Made by a program: the position numbers and the translations under genes
The notes under the pieces: generated by a model
What the model was told of the DNA's origin: nothing
Databases searched by the model: none
What the model saw: the letters and a program-made list of their open reading frames with translations, nothing else
Source: Heterocephalus glaber
Taxonomy: Eukaryota > Chordata > Mammalia > Rodentia > Bathyergidae
NCBI RefSeq assembly: GCF_000247695.1
Contig: NW_004624748.1
Coordinates: 9,748,482 to 9,812,481, forward strand
DNA length: 64,000 nt
Direction of reading: 5' to 3'
In this document: positions 49,550-62,100 of the stretch, one piece after another
Position numbering within the stretch: the stretch's first letter is position 1
How the letters are laid out: every line of letters starts with the position of its first letter

Positions 49550-49786
49550 AAAAAAAAAAAAAAAAAAATCAGAACAAAGATATAATGAAACAATTGAGCA
49601 TATGTTCAAAACATAGTTTAGGCAGAATTTTAAGGGGGGACAAAAAAGAATGGTATCTGAAAAATTTCTGCAACTGAGATAGCAATCAACAGATAAGCTC
49701 AAGGAATCCCAGGCAACTTAAACATGGAGACAGCCTCATGGGCATATCACATTAAAACTGTAGAAAGTAAAAAATAAGTACCAATA

Positions 49787-49873
49787 GAGCTGGGGATTTA
49801 GCTCAGTGGTTCCACTGCCTGCCTCCCAAGCAAGGTCCCGAGTTCGATCCCCGGTACCAAAAAAAAAAAAAAA
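49787..49873 (+). mobile_element. young ID SINE
   Basis: GAGCTGGGGATTTAGCTCAG body with a short deletion before the B box; flanked by AAGTACCAATA and AAATACCAATA. Confidence 0.94.
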
Positions 49874-50878
49874 GATAAATACCAATACCCTTATAAATAA
49901 AGAAATTTACTCCAAGTCAAGAACTGTAAAATGTCTGACATTTTACTCTATGTGGAAGCTGAATTAGTCTGTTATAGTTTCACGGGTGCTGGCAGAAGGC
50001 ATGAATTTCTGGACTGGGGAAAAAAACGATTTTATTACTCTTAGCAATGCAGTTGGCATAAGCATGTTTGCATCAGTTCCTCTTGTTCCTCCAAAGCACC
50101 CAAGGAGTGATGCAGAGGGGCCCAGGATGCCATGGACATAGGGAGGAATACCAAATTTAGGAAATCACAGATCTTGTATGAGAGCTACTAGCAAATCTAT
50201 CTATCTTTGCCCTGTAAGAAGACCTTAATTCTACCATTCAAAGCTTTTTACTATACAACTATTTTTAAAACGACAGTCTGGGACAAAAAACTGTCAGAAA
50301 ATGTGTAGAAATGCCATAAAGAATTGTCTCCAACATTCCATAATCAAAACTAGGCCCACAAATAAAATTCCATACTCAGATTAACAAGTGAATTTTGCTA
50401 AATATTTAAGGAAGAAATAAAGTTACATTATACAAATTCTTCTGGATACAAAAAGGGAAACATTCTCCCAACTTACTTCTTGAGGCCAGTATAACCTTGA
50501 CACTAAAACAAGGATGCATGAATCAACTCATGGAACAAAGGGTAGGCCTGAAATAGACCTGTGTAGATACCTGATTTATTGCAAAGGTGGCAGTGATGAC
50601 AGTGAGAAAAAAGTCTTTTAAAAAACATGTCATACTCATCCACATGGAGGAAAAATAAAATTTAACCCCTCTCTCACACCATATAGAAAAACAATTCCAG
50701 GTAAACTAATGTGAAAGACAATGAAAACATATTTCTGAGAAAAGGTAGAGAAAAATGTCTTTTGATCCTTCAGAGGCTGTAAGAGTTGCTAAATGAGAGG
50801 CAAAAGGCAAAAGCCATAAAAGACTTAAAAACTGACTGCATTAACAATAACTCCTCTTCATCAAAGAACATCTTTAAG

Positions 50879-50973
50879 GACCAGGGATTTAGCTCAGTGG
50901 TGCTGCCACCTGCCTCACAAGCGCAAAGGCCTGAGTTTGATCCTGGGTATCAAAAAAAAAAAAAACCCCAAAA
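50879..50973 (+). mobile_element. ID SINE in the L1
   Basis: ACCAGGGATTTAGCTCAGTG body. Target-site duplication ACATCTTTAAG at 50868-50878 and 50974-50984. Confidence 0.95.
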
Positions 50974-51175
50974 AACATCTTTAAGAGAGTGAAAAGGCAA
51001 GCCAAAGAACAAAGGATATTTTTGACTAAGGAATATACCCAGCATATATAAAGTACTACAACCAAAAGGAAAAACATAGTCCAATTGAAAAAAATGGATA
51101 AATGACCTAAATAAGCATTTCATAAAACAAAAAGTCCAAAAGAATACTCAGGGAAATGTCAGGTTAAACTATAAT

Positions 51176-51325
51176 GAGCCAGGCACCGTGATGCACAACT
51201 GTAACCAGCACTCAGGAAGCTGGGGCAGGAGGACTGTAAGTCTGAGGGTAGTGTGGGCTACATAGTGAGTTCAAAGCCAGCCCTGGATTATATAGCACAG
51301 ACCCTGTCTGGAAAAAACAAAAACC
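51176..51325 (+). mobile_element. B1 SINE in the L1
   Basis: GAGCCAGGCACCGTGATGCA start, GGGCTACATAGTGAGTTCAA duplicated core, AAAAAACAAAAACC tail. Confidence 0.88.
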
Positions 51326-51386
51326 AAATAAGAAAAAAAGCACAATGAGAAATCATTACACACTCATTATAACAGTTAACATTTAA

Positions 51387-51407
51387 AATAGATAGATAGA
51401 TAGATAG
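51387..51407 (+). repeat. (GATA)n microsatellite
   Basis: About five GATA units in the L1 remnant. Confidence 0.85.
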
Positions 51408-51979
51408 CAATGCCAGTAGAGCCTGGCATTATCAACTAGAAGTGAAGACATAACCTATGATCAGATAAGGTTGACACTTGGGAATATACACATGTATATA
51501 AATGTGACAGCAATACTGTCTCTAAGTCGAAAACTACAAACATATTCACTAACAATAAAATTGAACAAATGTTCATGCTTTGGAATCCAGTAAAGAAACC
51601 GAATGAACTATTTCTGAATGATCTACTTCATAGATCAATCCTAGAAAACAACAACGTATGAAAAAACCCACACCCCTCTCCAAAAATACAGCACATACTT
51701 TGTGATTCTCTTTATATAACACTCAAAACTAGGAAAAGTAAAACAAATTGCAGAGGAATGAAGGTTGAAATGTTAAAATGATGAGAGGAAAAATAAAATG
51801 ATTACCATAAAGACCAATGAAAGTGGTTATCTCTGTGCAGGAAGGAGTTGTGGTCAAGCTGGGATACTGGCCGCTTCCCAGGGGCTAGGTATGCTTTCTT
51901 TAAGCTACTTAAGTTAATGTATTCTTTCCGCACGTGTTAGTAGCCACATTTTTAAATGGTTTTTAAAAATTATCTACAC

Positions 51980-52062
51980 TTTTTTTTTTTGGTACCCGCG
52001 TTCGAACTCGGGTCCTTGCACTTGAGAGTGAGGTGGCGGAACCACTGAGCTAAATCCCCGGC
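51980..52062 (-). mobile_element. ID SINE
   Basis: T-tail, GGTACCCGCGTTCGAACTCG and GAGCTAAATCCCCGGC. Confidence 0.93.
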
Positions 52063-52065
52063 TAG

Positions 52066-52505
52066 ACTCTTATTTTTAAAAATAAGAACTCTGGAAAACA
52101 GTTTGGCAGTTACTTATAAAGTTGAACTTGAAATTACCATAAGACCCAGCAAATGCATTTATGAAGAGAAATGAAATCTAGGTTCACACAAAAATCTATA
52201 CACAAATGTTCAGAGGCAAAGACCAGAAACAATTCCAATGTCTTTCTGTGAGTGATGTCCTTAATAAATTGTGGTATATCCCTACCATGGGATACTCAGC
52301 AACAGAAGGGCTGGGGATTTAGCTCAGTGGTTCCGGCGCCTGCCTTGCAAGCGCAAGGTCCTGAGTTTGATCCCCAGTACCAAAAAAAAAAAAAAAGGAT
52401 ACTCAGCAATAGAAAAGAATGAACTATTAATTCATATAAAACCTTAGATAAATCTTTAGGGAATATATGCCAAGTGAAAAAAGCATTTACATTATTTATT
52501 TATTT
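52066..52505 (+). pseudogene. old LINE-1 fragment with SINE insertion
   Basis: AACTCTGGAAAACAGTTTGG, TAAGACCCAGCAAATGCA, AATTGTGGTATATCCCTACC and GAAAAGAATGAACTATTAAT: ORF2 3' region, frames broken. Confidence 0.72.
52308..52396 (+). mobile_element. young ID SINE in the L1
   Basis: GGGCTGGGGATTTAGCTCAG body. 18-bp target sites GGATACTCAGCAACAGAA (52290-52307) and the same with one change at 52397-52414. Confidence 0.97.
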
Positions 52506-52509
52506 AACA

Positions 52510-53350
52510 CTGATATAATGTTTTTTAAAAGGCAATTATAGAAATGGGGAACAGATCAGAGGTTTTCATGAAAAGATGCTCAACATTACTAATTATCAGT
52601 GAGATACAAATCAGAACTACAATGAGATGTCACTTTACACCTACTAGGATGTCTATAATCAAAAGAGACAGACATAACAAATGCTGATGAAGATGTAGAG
52701 AAACTGGAACCCTTACATGCTGCTAGTAGGAATAAAAAATAGTGCTGTTATGGAAAATAATCTGACAGTTCTGCAAAAGGTTAAACATGAGTTATCATAT
52801 GATCCAGCATTTCCAAACTCTAGATATATGTTGAAGAGAAAGACATAGGTTCACAAAAACATATACACAAATACTCATATCATCATTAGTCATAACAGCG
52901 AAAGAAAGAAATAATCTAAATGTCCACCAATATATAAATAGATAATCTATGGCATGTCTACAAACTATGGCATATCCATACAATAGAACATGATTTAGCA
53001 ATAAAAAGGAACAAAGTACTGGTTATGTTACAAAGTGCATGAATCCTGGAAATATCACACAAAGTAAAAAAATGACATTGAAAAAGGTCAAATATTGTAT
53101 GATTCCATTTATGTGAATTGTCCAAAACATTCATGTAAATCTATAGTACCACAAAGTATATTAGTGGTTGTCTATAGCTTTAGAAGTTAGCATGGGAGTA
53201 ACAGGTGACTGCTAATATGTATGACTTTCTTTTCACGAGGTGATATAAATCTTCTAAAATTGTAAAGTTGGCATATGTACTGCAAATATGCTAAATATGT
53301 GAACTGTACATTTCAATGGGTGAAATATGAATATCCCAATAAAGCTATAC
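52510..53350 (+). pseudogene. old LINE-1 3' end
   Basis: AAAAGATGCTCAACATTACT, CAGAACTACAATGAGATGTC, ACTATGGCATATCCATACAA and a 3' UTR ending TTTCAATGGGTGAAATATGA. It repeats the ORF2 stretch present at 50430-52505, so it is a separate insertion. Confidence 0.8.
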
Positions 53351-53543
53351 TACAAAAAGGCAGTATGAGGTAACTCAGTTGACCATTAAATAACAACAGA
53401 TTTATTTACAGAAAGAGAAAAATTCAGAAAAAGTTCTGAAAAGTTCAGAAATTCAATGCCATGGTTAAGCAGATAACATGTAGTTTTATTATTATTGTTC
53501 AAAATGGGAGGGAAAAGAGCAATACTTACAGGCAGATTTGAGA

Positions 53544-53593
53544 AACCCCCCTCCCCCTCCCCCTCCCCCCCCTTCCTTCCTTCCTTCCTTTTT
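53544..53593 (-). repeat. (CCCCCT)n/(TTCC)n tract, G-rich on the minus strand
   Basis: Four C-runs of five or more, then TTCC repeats, directly adjoining the tail of the next SINE. Confidence 0.9.
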
Positions 53594-53670
53594 CCCCAGT
53601 ACCAAGGATCGAACTCAGGACCTTGTGCTTGCGAGGCAGGTGCAGCATCACTGAGCTAAATCCCCAGCCC
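53594..53670 (-). mobile_element. ID SINE with G-rich/GGAA tail
   Basis: CAGTACCAAGGATCGAACTC, GAGCTAAATCCCCAGCCC on the plus strand; the tail (minus sense) runs into GGAA then GGGGGA repeats. Confidence 0.92.
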
Positions 53671-54202
53671 AAATCACTTTTATTGACAGATGATATGAGA
53701 TACATGGGATTTGCTCTAAAATTACCCAGCACGAGATAAAGCAAATGTGAAAGGGAGATAAAATTTTAAGTGACTGGCCATTTGTTGTTAATTTTTGAGG
53801 GTCAGTAATATATATATATCTTAACTACATCTGAATTTTCCATTAAAAAAGAAAGAAAAACTATAAACACCAAATTTCCAGACAAAAATCAATAGTACTG
53901 TAAAACCAGTTTTACAAAGCTACCTGTGGTCCTACAGAAATGGAATAATAAAGGATTTTCAAATACAAAATTTCCTAAATAGTTCACACTGAATTACATT
54001 ATCTTTCAAAATAAAGCACATTACTCTAAAATAAAAACACTTACCAACATGCATCAACTATACATGATCTGATTAGATTTAAAGCACCTGAGATATGTTA
54101 CTTACTACTGTTATCTGTAAAACATCAGTATACCCAAGTAACAATCTGCACAGTCAAATAGACAATATATCAATCAAGCCAATTCAATAATAACTGCACT
54201 CT

Positions 54203-54408
54203 GGGCCTGGTGGTGCAGGTCTGTAATTCTAGCACTCTGGGCAGCTGAGGCAGTTCAAGCTCAGCCTGTGCAACTTAGTGAGACCCTTTCTCATAACAAA
54301 AAATAAAAAGGCCAGGATGTATCCTAATGCAAAGGTCCTGGGTTCAATATCCAGAACTGGGAGGTGTGCATGTGTTTGTGTGTGTGCATGCACGCATGTG
54401 TGTGTGAT
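54203..54408 (+). mobile_element. B1-ID composite SINE followed by an alternating purine-pyrimidine tract
   Basis: B1 half (TAGCACTCTGGGCAGCTGAG), ID half (GGTCCTGGGTTCAATATCC), then TGTGTGCATGCACGCATGTG at about 54380-54400. Confidence 0.8.
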
Positions 54409-55339
54409 GACAACAACAAAAAACTAGCTGCAATGAGTGCTAATAATTCACCCAACTGAAAGAATCTAAATAATATTATAAACACATAAAGCTAATTCTT
54501 TCCACTGAAGAGCAACTGCATATAACGATGATCATAAAATATAAAATTTGCAAAAGTACTTTGAGAATGACAAATATTCAAGTGCTATGGTAGCAGAAAT
54601 ACCATGCATTATTTGAATAAAAGTAATGAGAAAAAATAAGTCAATGAAGCACTTGCCTAACAGAATGAACAAAGCCAATAGTTGCCTTTTGAACAATACT
54701 TTGCCTAAAAATGTCAGAAATATTCCTCATTGCTCAGAATAAACAATAAAAAGATTATAAATGTATATAAAATATTTATAGAAGTGTGACAATTAACTTC
54801 AGAATGACAATGAGTTAGTCATGTGTAAGAACATGGCAACCCAAAATAAGAATGAGTGCCTCTGGAATTAAGTTGTCTGACAAACCCTGGGCATTAAATA
54901 TGACATTTCTCCTTTCTCTAAACCTTTACTCCAACAACACTGGAGTCTTCAGGATGTCTGGTTCAGTCTTACCTCCTAGGCTGTGATGCTGCTGCTAATC
55001 TTCAATGGTCCCCATACATTTTCACCAAATTCATATACCATGTTCTCCGCTCTCATCTTCATCAAAGTACGGGACAGCAGTCATTACTGGGGAATTCACT
55101 GTAGTGTATCCCCCACGTTTCATCTTGTCGTGCCTCAGCCTTTATTCTCTGGCAATGTTCCAAGTCTCAATCCTGCATGCATACTATTTCAGTATGCAAG
55201 ACGCTTTACTTGCTCATGGTAAATGCCTAGCTCAAATGCCAGGTGTTGAGGAAACTTCTCACTCATCTAGGATAATTTGGCTGCTTCCTCTCTTTTGTTT
55301 TCACTGAACCCCTTCCTGTTTTGTTCAGTTGAACGGGAA

Positions 55340-55486
55340 GGAGACCAAGAGATGATGAGAGGGAGGAGGCAGAGGAGGGGAAAGGGGTGTAAAAAGAATT
55401 AAGATTTGTTATGTACACGTACCAATTTCCAACAATGAATATAATCATTATGTACTGCAGATACGTGTTAATAACAAAATTTTTTT
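55340..55486 (+). mobile_element. LINE-1 3' UTR, 5'-truncated
   Basis: GAGGGAGGAGGCAGAGGAGG then AATTAAGATTTGTTATGTAC match the last part of the L1 at 57535-58060. Confidence 0.75.
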
Positions 55487-56305
55487 TTTAATTTCCAGAC
55501 TGAAACTCTTTGAAGACAGGAACTGTATCTCTTCAAAACATTTAGTTCACAAGGCTTGGTAAACGGTCCAATTGAATAATAATGATCACATTGTCAAATC
55601 AAGTCTGTTCAACCCGCTTCATGTTATTACATTTCCTACCAGAATTCTTATGGATCATGTAACAGCACTGCAGAAGTATTTTGTAATGCACTGAATAAGC
55701 TCACCACTGTGCTTTTGATCCTACAGCTGAGAGATATAAACATCCAATTAGTTTCTACTGTTGCTTTTCTTAATTCCCTAACCAAATAAACGTATGATTC
55801 CACCCTTAACACTAGTCCCATAACTTTCAAGAATACAGATTCTCACCCTAGAGACTTTTTTTCTTTTCTCACCTTCAAACTGAAAGAAAAATCCATAGTG
55901 TTCCATAGGCTTCCCTCTTTATTTACTACAGCAGTACAAAACAATCACATAGGACCTCCAATTCCTTAACACTGCTTGTTTCAATGTTTTGTCTGAACAT
56001 CTAAAACAATACCTATTGGCACATTATCACTGTCCTATATTCAAAAGAATTCCTTTCCCCTTTGGAGAATTAATGAACACCCTGTCAAAAGTAACAATAT
56101 TATTAAAAATAAAACCAAATGCAGGCCAAGTAAAGTAGGCCTGCAGACTGGAATTAATTTCTTGCTCATGAACTTGATAATCTTTAAGCTCTTCTTCTTG
56201 TTCTCCCAATATACTCTTCCCTGTGTCTGTGCAGTAAAGCACTGTCTTTAACATCAGAAATACTAAAATAGTAAAATGAGCTCTCTTCTGACCAATATAT
56301 ACCTA

Positions 56306-56325
56306 CCAACACACACACACACAAC
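56306..56325 (+). repeat. (CA)n microsatellite
   Basis: Short CA repeat. Confidence 0.8.
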
Positions 56326-57534
56326 CCATTTCCTCCTATCAAAAAAGGCAGTCTTCCGTGATAATAATGTGAAAAAATTACTATTTAAACAGCATCTCTT
56401 CTAATTCTATAAGCAGCTATATATGTACTACTATCCAGTAATGTGAAACTACAGGTTAGATATAATCTTGTTCTGAGTCATTCTTGGGTTCCCATCAAAT
56501 GCCATCACATCATAATTCCCAGAGTTTTCATCTGGAAAAGTCCAAACTAAAATAGAAATAGCAAACTATAACTCTACCTCACTGTGTTCAGAAAACTGAA
56601 AACAATGGCTTCATAGGGATTACCTTAACATGCACAACCTTTTGAAAAAAGTTATTTCCACATTTGCTATTATAATCCTTCTCAAATATTTAATGCCATC
56701 CTTCAAACTGACCATATAACATTTATTTAGCATATTTTTTGAGAGCACATGTGTTCTTTGATCCTCAGCTTTCTTTGTTTGAATATCTGTACATCTAAAT
56801 GTGATTCCTATGGATACTGCACTTAAAGCATACTTTAACAGACCCAAATATCATAAGATTGACGGTTTTGAACATAAGGCCAAGACAGGTTTAGTCACCA
56901 GGTTTTGCATGTCTATATCACTGCAGACAATATTGCTTTTTCTCTTCTAATGTGTCTATGTCTGTTGCTGCCCAGGTCAACTGCCTGTTACCACTGACTG
57001 CCACCATTATCTTCCTCTATTATTTCTGCTACCTACCCAATGTAACTGGATCATGATCACTGTTGCTGCCTTCACTGGATTTTCATCACAGTCTCCCTCA
57101 GTTTATCAGGCTAACCACATACTTTTCATCACTACCTTTTCTTCATCAGGACTGTTCCAATTCCTCCATGAACTGTCATTCTGACTTCAACATAGTTTTC
57201 TCAGATATCCCTCTCACCCCTTCTCTAATACCAGCCCCCAATCTTTCATGTATGCAGATTCTCTATACTTTCCAGCTTTCTGAAATAACAGCTTTGAAGC
57301 CACAAGACCTTTCTACCAGAATATAATTCTCTCAGAAAGACAGCTGTAAGGGGGAAATATTCCATGTAGAGTACACCTCCTTAACTGAAAAAATGTCATT
57401 TGTTGGAAGCAATTTCATTTCAGGACTATTAAACTCATGAAAAATAATTCAAATAAATTACCTGCACCACTGATTCAACTGACATTCATTTTCCACAAAT
57501 GATTTAACTTGCTTCTAAGTCATGTCAGAAGAAA

Positions 57535-58060
57535 AATATTAAAAGATGTTAAGTGAGAGGAAAAAATCCTAACGGAATGTTAGCAGCACAACTCATAGAA
57601 ACTAAATCTTGGAAGTGGCCTATATGCTCATCAGCAGATGAATGGATAAAGAAAATGTGGTATTTATGCACAGCAGAGTACCACTTAGCCATAAAGAAAG
57701 ATAAATTTGAGTCATGTGTAGGAAAATGGATGCACGTTGAAACCATAATGTCAAGTAAAATAAATAAGACACAGATCGTTAAGTATCACATGGGTTCTCT
57801 TTTATGAGAAACCCAATGTACAGGTACATTAAAGAGTAAAATAAAAGACAAATAATAGGAAACAGGGTGATAAATCTTTTGCAAATGGGAAGGCAACCAA
57901 GGGATGGATAGAGGGAGGGGGAGGAGACAGGGAGGAGATGTAAAATGAATTAAGATGTGTTATGTACATGTACCAACTCCCCACAAGGAATGTAATCGCT
58001 ATGTACTGCAAACATACACTAAAAATAAAATAAACATTAAAAAAAATTTTTAAAACCCAT
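57535..58060 (+). pseudogene. LINE-1 ORF2 C-terminus and 3' UTR
   Basis: The plus-strand frame 57553-57807 contains SWKWPICSSADEWIKKMWY and KWMHVETIMSSKINKTQ, the C-terminal end of L1 ORF2p. A G-rich 3' UTR and A-rich end follow (AATTAAGATGTGTTATGTAC). 5'-truncated. Confidence 0.88.
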
Positions 58061-58589
58061 ATTATTTTGTAATTAAGAAAAGAAAAATAAATAAATGTTG
58101 GAACCATAACTCTCTGGTTTGTTATAACAAGTTCTTAAGGAGCTTAATACTCCTAATATTGCAACCATTTCCAATATTGGCTATATCCATATAAAACCAT
58201 GCTTACAAGTTAATACCATTTATATCCATGTAAACAATACTGGTTATATATACTTGTAAAACCCATGCTTAAGTTTAAAAACAAACAATAATGTATATCA
58301 GAGATCAGTCAATAGTCAATAATGGATCCATGAATTAAAAAAAAAAAATCACAGTAGAGCTGATAGTATTTTTTTTACCATTTGGGTAGTGGCTACATGG
58401 ATATAACCACTTTGTGAAAATTCATCCTAGCTATAAACTTATAATTTGTTCACTCTTCCAAGTTATGCTTTAATAAAAGTTTTATTAACAAAAAAGCAAA
58501 ACACAAGAAAGAAACACATTTTTTAAAAAGATCAGCCAGACCTCCTAGTTGGTTCAAAAAATTAAGTCACAAGTATTAAATCATTTGCA

Positions 58590-58955
58590 TTAGCTTGCAA
58601 GGACTATCGTAACAAATACTAGTCTGGGTGGCTTAAACAACAGAGATTATTTTCTCAAAATTCTAGAGGCTAGAAATCCAAGAGGTCAGCAGGCTTGGTT
58701 TCTTCTGACGCCTCTCCAAGGCTTGCAGATGATCCCCTCTGCCTCTTCACATGGTTGTTTCTCTGTCCTTGTGCCTCTGGTCTCTACCTATTTTCTCTTC
58801 TTATAAAGATGCCACTGAATTGGATTAGAGCCCACACTAATGGCCTCAATTTAACTTAATCATCTTAAAAGGTCCTATATCTAAATATAGTCACATTTTA
58901 GGTATGTGGGGTTCAGATTCAACACATGAATTTTGAGAGAAAGCATAAATTAATG
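58590..58955 (-). mobile_element. LTR-type ancient repeat, family uncertain
   Basis: CTTGCAAGGACTATCGTAAC, CTGGGTGGCTTAAACAACAG, ATTGGATTAGAGCCCACACT and CACATGAATTTTGAGAG follow a well-known old mammalian dispersed repeat, probably an LTR in reverse. Confidence 0.6.
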
Positions 58956-59027
58956 AACATGTGAGTCATTGAAATGATTTATACTTATTTATGTACAGTA
59001 TCCTTAGGAATCATATAAGGGTTTAAA

Positions 59028-59122
59028 TTTTTTTTTTTCCTAGTTCGGGGGCTCAAACTCAGGACCTTGCACTTGCAAGGCAGGCATGGTGCCGCTGAGC
59101 TAAATCCCTGGTCCCTCACATT
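59028..59122 (-). mobile_element. ID SINE
   Basis: T-tail, GGGGGCTCAAACTCAGGACC, GAGCTAAATCCCTGGTCCC. Target-site duplication AGGGTTTAAA at 59018-59027 and 59123-59132. Confidence 0.93.
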
Positions 59123-59162
59123 AGGGTTTAAAACACTGGAGGCATACAGAGCCACAAAGAAA

Positions 59163-59310
59163 GCTGTCCAGTGTGGTAGTGCTCACTTGTAATCCTAGCA
59201 CTCAGGAGGCTGAAGCAGGAGGATTGCTATGAGTTCGAGGCCAGTCTGGGCTACATAGTGAACTCAAAACTGGCCTGAACTAGACAGAGAGACCTTGTCT
59301 CCAAAAAGAG
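59163..59310 (+). mobile_element. B1 SINE
   Basis: GCTGTCCAGTGTGGTAGTGC start, GCACTCAGGAGGCTGAAGCA, two duplicated core units, CCTTGTCTCC end. Confidence 0.9.
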
Positions 59311-59318
59311 AGGGTGGA

Positions 59319-59424
59319 GTGCTGGGGATTTAGCTCAGTGGTACTGCCACCTGCCTTGAAAGGTCAAGGTCCTGAGTTCAATCCCCAGTACAAAAAACCC
59401 CAAAAACAAAACAACAACAACAAA
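59319..59424 (+). mobile_element. young ID SINE
   Basis: TGCTGGGGATTTAGCTCAGT body and a CAACAACAACAAAAAA tail, inserted at the A-rich end of the B1. Confidence 0.93.
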
Positions 59425-60709
59425 AAAGAGGATGGGAAGAGTTCTGAGGATCAAGGAACATGTGTGTGATCACACAAATATACTAGTTTAAGTGTGTCTG
59501 GTCAGTTGTGAAGTGTGGCACTAAATAATCTGATAAGGTTTAAAATACCACACTTGCTCCACTATTTTTTTTTTTAAAGTTTGTGTGCATGCACAGTTTA
59601 TCCCTGTAAAGCCATCATCTTTGCTTTTTTAAGTAAAGGAGAGGCAGAGTAACATTTTACTATCTCTGTCTTGGTCTAGATTCCTCTGGAAGCCATCTCT
59701 GAGACAAGGTTTAGTTTGTTTGAGGTGATTCTTTGGAACACTGGTAGAGAACTAGGGAAGGAAGGAAGAAAAAAAGAAGCCAATAAAGAGATTAGCCTAG
59801 GAAACCAGTGCCAACTAGACACTACTGTGGAAAACTGTTCCTTAATCCAGCTGCAGAACTCTGGAAGAAAGTACAGAACATGTGCCCCAGAGGTCCCCTA
59901 GCTAAGGGTTAAGGGAGCTGGGAGCTGGGTGTTTATCACCAACTCGTCAGATATTGGTTGAGGGTCACCCCCAGGGAGTTAGTATCCTGGCACTTCTGGC
60001 CTGCCTTCCAGGTGGGCCCTGAGAGCATCTGTTGCGTTTATGCCACAGCCCCTAATCCATGGGAGTCTGATTCTAACTTATACACAAAAACATCAGACTT
60101 CAAGTAGACACTGAAGAAAAAGTGTTGAGAACCGCTCTGAAGTAATTTTTTTCCCTTTGCTAAACAGTATGGGCATTCCTCTCAAGAAACTGTCTAATTA
60201 TAGTACATAACAAGTTACACAGTAAGGAAAAAAATCTGTTAAATCATCATAATCATTAAGTTCTACATAGATATATAAAAGAAACTGAAGCTGTAAACAA
60301 CCCTAGGCAGAGAACCTGTTTTTCCCATGAACAGAGAAGGTTACACTTCCAAATATAAAATATTCTCACGAAAGACTCTTGGAGAGAAGGGAGAAAAAGT
60401 GAAAACAGTGTATGTCTGTAGTACCCGCCCCCCTTCTTTTGGAATAATGACATATTACTGTATTGTCTGTAGGGTTTTTTCTTTTTCTTTTGGGGATAAC
60501 TAATGATACAGTCTGTATAACCAAGAAGCTGTGCATTGACACATATATAGAGTTCTTTTAAAACAAAATAAACAGAAAAGATTTCAGCAGAGTTTCTTTT
60601 CAAACACAGTGTTCATTCAGACTGTGCTGGCTCACTGTCAATGTTTCAACTCTGGCCAGGCCACAGCTGCCTATTTTTACCAGTTGGTAGGAATATATAA
60701 GAATGAGGT

Positions 60710-60887
60710 CTCAAACTAGGCATGGTAGCCTGAGCCTGTAATTCCAGTTATCCAGGAGGCTGAGGCAGGACTGCAAGTCCGAGGGCAGTCTGGGGAAAAT
60801 AAAATAATGGTCTAGGGATGCATCCCAGTGCTAGCACATTTGCCTAGCATGAGCAAGGTTCTGGGTTTAATTCCTAGTACTGGAAAA
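60710..60887 (+). mobile_element. B1-ID composite SINE
   Basis: B1 half (TTATCCAGGAGGCTGAGGC), ID half (GGTCTAGGGATGCATCCCAG). Target-site duplication AAGAATGAGGT at 60699-60709 and 60888-60898. Confidence 0.9.
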
Positions 60888-60978
60888 AAGAATGAGGTTT
60901 CATTTCAGAATTTTAGAATGTTTGTTAAGTTGTTTCAGTCTATTCATCTTATACCACCTGCCTCTCTTACTGTTAACT

Positions 60979-61068
60979 TGCTTTTTCTTTGGTGGTGGTC
61001 CTGGGGAATGAACCCAGTGCCTGGTGCCTGCTAGGGAAGCACTCGACCACTGAGCTACATCCCAGGCT
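60979..61068 (-). mobile_element. older ID SINE
   Basis: GGGGAATGAACCCAGTGCC, CACTCGACCACTGAGCTACA then TCCCAGGCT. Confidence 0.85.
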
Positions 61069-61793
61069 AACTTTTATTTTAAAAGCCCTCTATTTCTTAA
61101 ATTTGGTCATACTGGATTGACAAGATTTTCTTTTTCTTTCCAAATGTATCTACTTGTTAACTTTAACTTCATATAATCTGAAAAAAAAAATCCATCCAAT
61201 GTTCGGCAAACACAGCTTTAGTAGCTTCCCCAATACTGTTGCAAGTGACATCAGTGCCTTGGAACTGCTCTAGAAATGATTTTTTCTTTCACTTTATCAG
61301 CCAAATTTCTGAAACAATTCTACAGAACAACTACTTCATGCCATCACAGTAATATGAATTAGGTGAACTGTATCTTCCCTGGTGGATATTGTAAGTTGCA
61401 CAATATAAAGCACGATGACTGCAGACAGGTTTAGACCAGAAAACAGAATGTATTTCAAGTGGGGAAAATAAAAAAATGTTGGAATTTGAGCATAAAGTAG
61501 TTCCCACTGACTACATTTATGAGGAAATTTTTGAATTGTTAAGTATTTTTTTAAAAAAGGAATCCTTAAAGAGACAAGTACTGAAGAATTTAAGGATGGA
61601 ATGATACGCTGTCTCAGATTTTCTTCAGCATACTCCTGTGAAGTACAAATAAAGGGCAGTGACTTAGGTACACTTGAAACAAGACTGACCATATATCATC
61701 ACTTGAAATTCAATGACAGGTACATTGAAGTTCATGGTGGCATTTCTCTACTTTTGTGTATGGTCAAAAAATTCCCATAATGAAAGGTTAAAA

Positions 61794-61880
61794 GGGCTGG
61801 GGATTTAGCTCAGTGGTGCCGGTGCCTGCCTGGCAAGCTCAAGGTCCTGAGTTCGATCCCTGGTACCAAAAAAAAAAAAA
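61794..61880 (+). mobile_element. young ID SINE
   Basis: GGGCTGGGGATTTAGCTCAG, GAGTTCGATCCCTGGTACC, poly(A). Confidence 0.95.
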
Positions 61881-62100
61881 CAACCTTAAAAAATGAAGTA
61901 GGAGGTTGAAGAATAAAGCTTATTTCTTCCTGGTAAATTTTTATTTATCCTGCAAAGCCCTATAAATAATTCTTCTCTACTAATACATAGGTGAGAAATC
62001 AGCCACACTTCAATTTTACATTGTACTTTTTACTATACATGAGTCTTTAAGCTTGAATTAAAGTGGGTGCAATAAAAGCTGGGAAGACATATCTTTTAAA

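Larger units (their letters stand above)
50430..51960 (+). pseudogene. old LINE-1 3' portion, interrupted by an ID and a B1
   Basis: ORF2-derived sequence without an open frame: CTCTCTCACACCATATAGAA, CTTCATCAAAGAACATCTTT, GAATATACCCAGCATATATA and AATGGATAAATGACC. After a B1 it continues with AATGAGAAATCATTACACAC and a 3' UTR type end (TGTGATTCTCTTTATATAAC, AGTGGTTATCTCTGTGC). Order and strand agree throughout, so it is one ancient insertion. Confidence 0.72.

Noticed and set aside
49284..49593. Minus-strand peptides containing MTGVQTCAL and a Phe run
   Set aside because: These are translations of the Illumina adapter and poly(A/T), not protein.
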